A stretch of 8,719 nucleotides of DNA, taken from positions 1-8,719 of the forward strand of contig DMJA01000185.1 in assembly GCA_003451935.1 (NCBI GenBank). The letters run 5' to 3'. This document shows, piece by piece, positions 1-6,418 of this stretch; positions within the stretch are counted from its first letter, which is position 1; every line of letters starts with the position of its first letter. This DNA comes from Verrucomicrobiota bacterium. GTDB taxonomy: Bacteria > Verrucomicrobiota > Kiritimatiellia > CAIQIC01 > Lenti-01. The notes under the pieces were generated by a model. The model was not told the origin of the DNA and did no database searches. It saw nothing but the letters and a program-made list of their open reading frames with translations. A program made the translations under genes and the position numbers.

Positions 1-1
1 G

Positions 2-3000
2 TCCCCGGCCCCCGCCCCGCCGGCAACGGGAGGGCCCGCCATCCGGTTGCGCGCAGAGACCATTTTGCCGGCCATGGACTTCGGACCCATCGCCCATGCC
101 CGGCCCTCCCCCCGCGGCTATCCATGGATGGTCTTGTTCAACCAGCCCATTCAACCGGCCTGGCAAGAAGAGCTTGAAGCCGCTGGCGCCGTTGTCCGCG
201 CCTATCTCCCCGACCACGCGCTGCTGATCGAGGCTCCGTTGGCCGGGCTGGAAAAAATCCGCCGGTTGCCGCAGGTGGCCTGGTCCGGCGAATACCGGCC
301 GGCGCACAAAATCCAACCGCTTCTGGCCGGGCTGGCGCGGCAGAATCCCGCCCTGTCCGTCCCCGTCACCATCCAGACCTTCTCGCCCGGGGATGCGGCG
401 GCACTCGCCCGGCAGCTACAGGCCGCGGGGGCGAGCGACATCCGCGCCACGGCCGCGAAACGCTGGGGGCTTGTGCGGGCGGTGATGCCGGCGCGAACCG
501 CCTCGGACTTGGCGGCCCTGCCCGAGGTCCAATGGATCGAACACCACGAGACCCCGGAATTCCTGAATGATTTCGCGCGCGCCAGCGAACATCTCGATAT
601 CGATGCCGCCCGCGAGGAGCACGGACTTTCCGGCGACGGGCAGATCGTGGCCATCGCCGATACCGGTCTCGACACCGGCAACCGGAACACCTTGCATCCC
701 GATTTCGCCGGCCGCCTTTTGGAGGTGCTCGACACCGGGCGATTGACGAACTGGAGCGATGCCTATTACCACGGCACGCATGTCGCCGCCTCCCTGCTGG
801 GGACCGGCGCAGCCTCGGGCGGGCAATATCGCGGCGCGGCACCCGGCGCGCAACTCGTGTTCCAGTCGATCCTGACGGACAGTGCCACCCTCAACCTGCC
901 CGACGACCTCAATGAATTCTACCAACCTCCCTACGACCTCGGCGCGCGCATCCATTCCGACAGCTGGGGCAGCGCGGTCTACGGTGAATACACCAGCGAT
1001 TCGATGACGACCGACGAATTCGTTTGGGACCATCCGGACATGCTGCCGGTTTTTGCCGCCGGCAACGAAGGGATCGATGCCGACCGCAATGGCGTGGTGG
1101 ATGCCCCCTCGCTCGACTCGCCGGCCTCGGCCAAGAATGTGCTGGCCGTCGGCGCCAGCGAAAGCGGGCGACCTTCCGGCAGCGGCGGCAAGACGGCCCA
1201 AACCTACGGAAGCGCCTGGCCGTGGGATTATCCCGCGCCGCCCATCTCCACCGATTTGATTTCTTCCAGCCCGGACGACGGGCCGCAGGGAATGGCGGCG
1301 TATTCCTCCCGCGGACCCGCCGCAGACGGACGGACCAAACCCGACCTGGTCGCCCCCGGCACCGATATCATCTCCGCGCGGTCGCGGGCCTCCGCCGTCA
1401 CCGGCTGGGGAGTGCTGGGGGGCAACACCAACTATTGTTTCATGGGGGGCACCAGCATGGCCACGCCCCTCGCCGCAGGGGGCGCCACCCTTGTCCGGCA
1501 ATATTGCACCGATGTCCTGGGCATGCCGCAGCCCTCCGCGGCGCTGCTCAAGGCCGCGCTACTGGGCGGGGCCCGATCGCTCGCCCCGGGCCAATACGGA
1601 ACCGATGGATTCCGCGAAGTCCCGGCGCCGCCAAGGCCGAATTCCACCGAAGGCTGGGGCCAGGCGGACATCGCCGGAACGTTGTTTCCGCTAGCCGGCG
1701 CGCAGGCCGTGCTCATGGAAGGACCTTCCGCGCTGAACACGGGCGGAACCGACTCATTCGCGTTCTCCGTGGTGAGCAACACCCCACTGACGATCGTCCT
1801 GGCCTACAGCGATTATCCGTCCGCCCTTTCCGCCGCCGTAAATCTGGTGAACGATCTCGACCTCCTGCTGCTCGATCCGGATGGCGTCCCCCATCGCCCC
1901 AACGGGCTCGGCGAAGCCGACCGCCTCAACAACATCGAGGGCCTCGATGTCGCCGCGCCCAAGACCGGCCGATGGACGCTGTCGGTGTCCGCGCCCAATG
2001 TGCCGCAGGGTCCGCAACCCTATGCACTCTATCTCCGCGGCGCCATCCAAATGCCGGCCACCATCGAGCACACTCCGTTGGACAACACATGGATCACCAA
2101 TCAAGCCTTTCGGATCGCCGCGGAAGTCACTTCCCCCGGCGAGCTGGATGCCGGCACCATCCAGTTGCATTGGCTGACCATTCCCGGGTCAGGCGCGTTC
2201 GCCACCACAGCCATGCTGTCCACCAATGGCAGCCACTTTGAAGCCTCGATCCCGGCGCAGCCCGTTGGCACGCGTGTCTACTATTACCTTTCCGCCGGGC
2301 CGTCCAACCTGACGACCTTCCATCCCGCCGATGCCCCCGTCGAGCTGCATCGCTTCGAAATCCGGCCGCCGGTGACCTTGGCCGTGTCCGGGTGGCCTTC
2401 CAATTTCTTCACGGCAGATCCGGCCTATGGCGTGCACACGCTGGCCTCCAACACCGCGGTCCACGCCAGCGCAAGCTATCCGCCCGACGGCACAAATGGC
2501 TGGCGCACCGCATGCGTTGGCTGGCAAGGCACCGGTTCCATCGCCGCCACAGGCACCGCGGATTTTTGTGATTTCACGCTGACGGGCGATTCCTCCATTG
2601 CCTGGCTATGGCAGGAACAGGTCGCGTTGATGCACACCTCTTCGCCCCATGGCGCCATCGCCGCCACCATCTGGCATGCCCGGGACGCCATCGCCTCCAG
2701 CCTCGCCGCGCCCGAGGGCCATATGTTCAACAATGTCCCGCTGACCTTCGCCGGCTGGACCGTGGACGGCGCGCGCTGGCCCGACAATCACGCGCCTTCC
2801 CGCCGGCAAATCGACGGCATTCCGATGCCCGGCCCGCGCCTCGCCACCGCCACCTATGTCGATACCGCGCTGGACAGCGATGCCAACGGATTGCCCGACT
2901 GGTTTGAATTGCGCTATTTCGGCTCGCTGGGCCAAGACCGCTATGCCGATCCCGATGGCGACGGCTACGAAAACGAACTGGAAGCCGCCGACCACTCCGA

Positions 3001-4879
3001 CCCGCTCAACGCGGCTTCGCTTCCTGTCCCGCCGGCGATTCAGCACCATCCACTTCCTTCGCCCGCGTCCAATCCCGCGCCCTGGACCGTCGCGGCGACG
3101 ATCACCGACAACTACCTCGTCGCCTCCGCCACCCTGCACTGGCAACGCAACGGCGGCCTCGCGCGCTCCATCGCCATGACCCCGTCCGCAGACCATCTTT
3201 TCACCGCGGCAATCCCCTCGCCCGCACGCGATGGCGATCGAATCGACTATTTCCTCTCCGCCGCCGATGACGCCGGGTTTTCTTCCCAATCCCCGACCTG
3301 GACCGTCACCGTCGCCTATGCCCGGATCGCCTACTCGCCCACCGCACTCGAAGCCTCTGCAACGGCGGGCATGCCAACCAACATCATGCTGCAGATCCAA
3401 AACATCGGCAGCCGGCCGCTGGAAATTTCCATGGAAACCGCCCCCATCGGCTTCGCGGACGATATGGAATCCGGCACAAACGGCTGGACGCGGCCCGATG
3501 GCAATGTCGATTGGCACATCAGCGCCCAAAATTCCCACTCCACATCGAACGCCTGGTATTGCGGGCAGGAGGCCTCCCGCACCTATCGCGATTCGACCCA
3601 CGCCGCCCTCGCCACCCCGCCCATCCATCTGGCCGCCACCGCTTCTCGTCTGGATTTCATGCACCGCGCGCGCTTCGAGATCGATCAGGACGAATTTCCA
3701 GACGGCATCCATTATTGGGATTCCGGCGTCCTCGAAATCTCCGACAGCGGGGGGCTCACGTGGCAATCGCTGGTTCCCGAGGGGGGGTATCCCGGCCTGA
3801 TCACCTCCAACCCGGCCTCGCCGTTCGCCCCCGACACTCCTTGCTTCGTGGACACCGCCGACTGGGATCCCGCCGGCGCCGACCTGTCCGCCTACGCCAA
3901 CCGGGAAGTCCAGATCCGGTTCCGCTTCGGGGCGGACCGGTACGTGGTCGCCGAAGGCTGGCGCATCGACGACTTCGTCGTCTCGCCCCGCACGGAATAT
4001 GGCGGATGGCTCGCGCTCCCGGCCAACCCCTTCAGCCTCGGGGCCGGACTGGCCAGCAATCTCGTACTGACGCTGGACCCCGCGCGGCTCCCGCCCATGG
4101 CGTCCGACCATCTGGCCATCCTCATCCACCACAACGATCCCGAGCAGGCCTCGCCCATCGTCGTGCCCATCGTTCTCCACAACACCTCAAGGCGCGTGCG
4201 CGTCACCACCGAGGGCGATGGTCAGGCCACCCCCTCCGGCGACATTTTGGTAGCGCCCGATCAATCCTTCACCGTAGATTTCGACGCGAATGCCGGCGCC
4301 TTCATCTTCGAGATTCAAACGAATTCCGTCCTGCTTCCGTTCACCGATGTGACCAACTCCAAAACCCTTCACTGGAGCTCCATCCAGAGCAATCTCGACA
4401 TCCACGCCGTGTTCGCGCCCTGGCTCGATGCAGACCCCATCCCGTCCGAATGGCTCGCGGCCTATGGTCTCACCAACCGCAGTTGGATGGCAGAGGCCAT
4501 GCTCGATCCCGACACCGATGGCTTCACGACCCTGGATGAGTACACCGCCGACACCGATCCCGTGGATGAAGCATCCTATCTGCGCGTGTCCCGCTTGTCG
4601 CCGGCCCTCACGAATTGCCATGAGGTGGTCTGGACCAACGAGGCGCCCTACGAGATCGGCACGGCGACCGTATGCGACGTGGTGGGCATGATCATCACCT
4701 GGCCCTGCTCCACCGGCCGGGTCTACGACTTGCAGTCCCGTTCGAATCTCTTGACCGGTGCCTGGTTGCCCATGGCGGGCTGGACCAATCTAGTTCCGCA
4801 CGCAAATGAAATATCCATCACGAATCTATGGGCCCTTCCGTGGGATCCATTCGTGCGGGTCCGCGTCCGCCTGCCTTGA
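2..4879 (+). CDS. Secreted multidomain subtilisin-like (S8, KP-43-like) serine protease, 5' partial
   Basis: An extracellular endopeptidase of the subtilisin family. The frame is open from the window edge. A TTG at 47 is only a formal start, because no signal peptide follows it, so the gene begins upstream. Residues below are numbered from that TTG. Two prodomain-like units (about 27-90 and 105-170) precede the catalytic domain. The triad is intact: Asp205 in IADTGLDTG, His242 in HGTHVA and Ser470 in GGTSMATP, with oxyanion Asn340 in AAGNEG. The SSRGP, KPDLVAPGT and MGGTSMATP blocks and the following beta-sandwich (about 550-670, VNDLDLLLLDPDG, NNIEGLDV) resemble KP-43-type proteases. Downstream modules: Ig/FN3-like (671-772), a GW-rich domain (775-939), a TSP3/EF-hand-like calcium repeat (939-993), a second Ig-like (994-1095), a jelly-roll ending in GWRIDDF (1134-1315), Ig-like (1316-1383), InlB-like (1384-1460), a second calcium repeat (1461-1517) and a C-terminal beta module (1552-1608). 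Protease identity is near certain; accessory domain names are approximate, and the substrate is unknown. Confidence 0.95.
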   Translation, partial: SPAPAPPATGGPAIRLRAETILPAMDFGPIAHARPSPRGYPWMVLFNQPIQPAWQEELEAAGAVVRAYLPDHALLIEAPLAGLEKIRRLPQVAWSGEYRPAHKIQPLLAGLARQNPALSVPVTIQTFSPGDAAALARQLQAAGASDIRATAAKRWGLVRAVMPARTASDLAALPEVQWIEHHETPEFLNDFARASEHLDIDAAREEHGLSGDGQIVAIADTGLDTGNRNTLHPDFAGRLLEVLDTGRLTNWSDAYYHGTHVAASLLGTGAASGGQYRGAAPGAQLVFQSILTDSATLNLPDDLNEFYQPPYDLGARIHSDSWGSAVYGEYTSDSMTTDEFVWDHPDMLPVFAAGNEGIDADRNGVVDAPSLDSPASAKNVLAVGASESGRPSGSGGKTAQTYGSAWPWDYPAPPISTDLISSSPDDGPQGMAAYSSRGPAADGRTKPDLVAPGTDIISARSRASAVTGWGVLGGNTNYCFMGGTSMATPLAAGGATLVRQYCTDVLGMPQPSAALLKAALLGGARSLAPGQYGTDGFREVPAPPRPNSTEGWGQADIAGTLFPLAGAQAVLMEGPSALNTGGTDSFAFSVVSNTPLTIVLAYSDYPSALSAAVNLVNDLDLLLLDPDGVPHRPNGLGEADRLNNIEGLDVAAPKTGRWTLSVSAPNVPQGPQPYALYLRGAIQMPATIEHTPLDNTWITNQAFRIAAEVTSPGELDAGTIQLHWLTIPGSGAFATTAMLSTNGSHFEASIPAQPVGTRVYYYLSAGPSNLTTFHPADAPVELHRFEIRPPVTLAVSGWPSNFFTADPAYGVHTLASNTAVHASASYPPDGTNGWRTACVGWQGTGSIAATGTADFCDFTLTGDSSIAWLWQEQVALMHTSSPHGAIAATIWHARDAIASSLAAPEGHMFNNVPLTFAGWTVDGARWPDNHAPSRRQIDGIPMPGPRLATATYVDTALDSDANGLPDWFELRYFGSLGQDRYADPDGDGYENELEAADHSDPLNAASLPVPPAIQHHPLPSPASNPAPWTVAATITDNYLVASATLHWQRNGGLARSIAMTPSADHLFTAAIPSPARDGDRIDYFLSAADDAGFSSQSPTWTVTVAYARIAYSPTALEASATAGMPTNIMLQIQNIGSRPLEISMETAPIGFADDMESGTNGWTRPDGNVDWHISAQNSHSTSNAWYCGQEASRTYRDSTHAALATPPIHLAATASRLDFMHRARFEIDQDEFPDGIHYWDSGVLEISDSGGLTWQSLVPEGGYPGLITSNPASPFAPDTPCFVDTADWDPAGADLSAYANREVQIRFRFGADRYVVAEGWRIDDFVVSPRTEYGGWLALPANPFSLGAGLASNLVLTLDPARLPPMASDHLAILIHHNDPEQASPIVVPIVLHNTSRRVRVTTEGDGQATPSGDILVAPDQSFTVDFDANAGAFIFEIQTNSVLLPFTDVTNSKTLHWSSIQSNLDIHAVFAPWLDADPIPSEWLAAYGLTNRSWMAEAMLDPDTDGFTTLDEYTADTDPVDEASYLRVSRLSPALTNCHEVVWTNEAPYEIGTATVCDVVGMIITWPCSTGRVYDLQSRSNLLTGAWLPMAGWTNLVPHANEISITNLWALPWDPFVRVRVRLP

Positions 4880-4903
4880 CCTGCCCCCGCGTTCCGCTAC
4901 AGT
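4876..4903 (+). promoter_or_regulatory. Sigma70-like promoter for the HAF-repeat gene
   Basis: A -35 like TTGACC (4876-4881) and a -10 like TACAGT (4898-4903) are separated by 16 bases. The -35 contains the TGA stop of the protease (4877-4879), so the promoter begins inside the end of the upstream gene. A start of transcription near 4910 is expected, leaving only about a dozen bases before the ATG at 4922. No hairpin terminator is visible in the 42-base gap, so read-through from the protease gene is also possible. The call rests on hexamer similarity and position alone. Confidence 0.5.
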
Positions 4904-4921
4904 GAAGCCCGATTGGATTTC

Positions 4922-6418
4922 ATGAGACTTGCCCGCAATCTTTCTGTCCTCGCCGCCTTCGGGCTATCCGTCCGCATGGCTTCTGCCGCCCTGGAATATG
5001 GGGTGGTCGATCTGGGCACCTTGGGGGGCACCCAAAGCGTCGCAACTGGAATCAACGACCGCGGCCAAGTTGTCGGCTGGTCGCTCGATGCCGATGTCCG
5101 CACCCAAGCTTTCCTTTGGCAAAATGGCAACATGACCGGGCTCGGCTTTTTCCCCGGCGGCACCAGCAGCGTGGCCAACGCCATCAACAACAACGGGGAA
5201 ATCACAGGCTATTCCTACGTGTCCGCCACCAATTACCACGCTTTCCTCTACGTAACCAACAGCCTCGTGGACCTCGGAACTCTGGGAGGTCCCAACAGCA
5301 AGGGGCTGGCCATCAACAACAAAACCGAAGTGGCCGGGCTGGCCTACGTGTCCACCAATCTCCTCCCGATCTGGTACGATGCATTCTGGTGGCGCACCAA
5401 CCAGATGGTCGTCATCCCGCCCTATCAATCCAAGAGGACCTGCGAGGGCCGCGGAATCAATGAAAACGGCTTCGTTAGCGGGTTCACGGTCCTGGACATC
5501 CCCGCTACGGACCGTTCGTGGGGCTATGTATGGCACGACGACAACCAGAATGCGTCCAACGACCTGTATGAGATGAAGCTCCTGGGCACGCTGGGCGGGG
5601 ATTACAGCGAAGCTTGCGCCATTAACGAGGCGGGCCAAACCGTGGGTTGGGCCGGGATCACCAATACCTTCTATCCTCTCCATGCTTTTCTCGTCACGCC
5701 TTCCAATGGTGTCTGGAAACTTCCCTCCATCAGCAATACCGACCGGACAAACCTGTTGATGTCAAGCCTTGGCGCCCTGGAAAGTCCCTTCAATAACTCG
5801 TACGCCAACGCCATCAACGATCGCACCTGGATTGTCGGGACCTCCACCACGGGCTCCGGCACCAATCAGGCCTTCCTTTGGCGCGAGGGCGTGATGACCA
5901 ACCTCAATCTCCTCATTCCTTCCAATTCCGGATGGGTACTCACCAACGCCACCGGCATCAACGAGCACAACGAGATTGTCGGCTCCGGACTCTTCCATGG
6001 CCAGCCACGCGCGTTCATGCTTCGGCAGGACGGACGCATCACCGCCATGGCCCCCATCGTCCAGACCAACCTCTGGATCTTCACCAACGAGTTCGACGAA
6101 GTCGTCACCCAGACCGAAATGCATGTTGAAGCGCACGTCCTGCAATGGGCCGGCATCTGGGGAACCAATGCCAACACCAGCCATGTATTCACCGTGGAAT
6201 ATTGCGACACCTTGCCCCTCAGCAATTGGGCGCCGGTCGCCCCGACCGCCCAGTGGCCCATCGCCGAAAACTATTGGACCAACGCCGACTTCAATGCCGC
6301 CTCCAGCCGCTTCTTCCGCATCCGTGCGCAGGAAGGCAGCGGCGGCGTCACCCGGCCGTCCAGGCGATCCGGAACACCCCCTCCTGTGAGGCGGCCACGG
6401 CCCCATGCCACTCGATGA
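4922..6418 (+). CDS. Secreted HAF-repeat protein, probable seven-bladed beta-propeller
   Basis: An exported protein of 498 residues from the ATG at 4922. A TTG at 4913 would add three residues. The ATG is preferred because it gives a clean signal peptide: basic MRLARN, hydrophobic LSVLAAFGLSV, cleavage after MASA. The body (about 30-374) holds seven units with the HAF pattern: an I-N-x-x-x-x-x-x-G strand (Ile44, 88, 131, 179, 234, 298, 346) followed by an AFLW-like strand (QAFLW, HAFLY, DAFWW, GYVWH, HAFLV, QAFLW, RAFML). Three units carry LGTLGG (from 31, 118 and 221). Residues 420-470 form a beta module like the end of the upstream protease. The last 23 residues are Arg/Pro-rich and lie antisense to the GH31 gene, so they are probably an extension beyond the original end. 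HAF proteins are extracellular repeat proteins without a settled function; no catalytic motif is visible. GC content looks lower than in the protease gene. Confidence 0.92.
   Translation: MRLARNLSVLAAFGLSVRMASAALEYGVVDLGTLGGTQSVATGINDRGQVVGWSLDADVRTQAFLWQNGNMTGLGFFPGGTSSVANAINNNGEITGYSYVSATNYHAFLYVTNSLVDLGTLGGPNSKGLAINNKTEVAGLAYVSTNLLPIWYDAFWWRTNQMVVIPPYQSKRTCEGRGINENGFVSGFTVLDIPATDRSWGYVWHDDNQNASNDLYEMKLLGTLGGDYSEACAINEAGQTVGWAGITNTFYPLHAFLVTPSNGVWKLPSISNTDRTNLLMSSLGALESPFNNSYANAINDRTWIVGTSTTGSGTNQAFLWREGVMTNLNLLIPSNSGWVLTNATGINEHNEIVGSGLFHGQPRAFMLRQDGRITAMAPIVQTNLWIFTNEFDEVVTQTEMHVEAHVLQWAGIWGTNANTSHVFTVEYCDTLPLSNWAPVAPTAQWPIAENYWTNADFNAASSRFFRIRAQEGSGGVTRPSRRSGTPPPVRRPRPHATR
5009..6044 (+). 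repeat. Seven HAF repeats within the coding sequence
   Basis: Seven degenerate protein repeats of about 43-64 residues, each with an IN-x6-G motif followed by an AFLW-like motif; the DLGTLGG motif is clear in units 1 and 3 and as LLGTLGG before unit 5. At DNA level the copies use different codons (for example three different spellings of LGTLGG), so the duplication is old and the DNA should not recombine readily. Confidence 0.85.

Noticed and set aside
47..49. TTG as the real start of the protease
   Set aside because: The frame is open to the window edge and no signal peptide follows the TTG, although all later domains are of secreted type.
416..1501. 361-codon open frame on the - strand opposite the catalytic domain
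   Set aside because: Lies opposite the conserved Asp/His/Asn/Ser motifs of the protease; no recognisable domain of its own.
1024..2241. 405-codon + strand frame overlapping the protease in another frame
   Set aside because: Arg/His/Pro-rich out-of-frame reading of the protease; no start signal or domain.
2606..4180. 524-codon open frame on the - strand inside the protease gene
   Set aside because: Antisense to recognisable protease modules; Gly/Arg/Val-rich translation with no motif. A codon-bias shadow.
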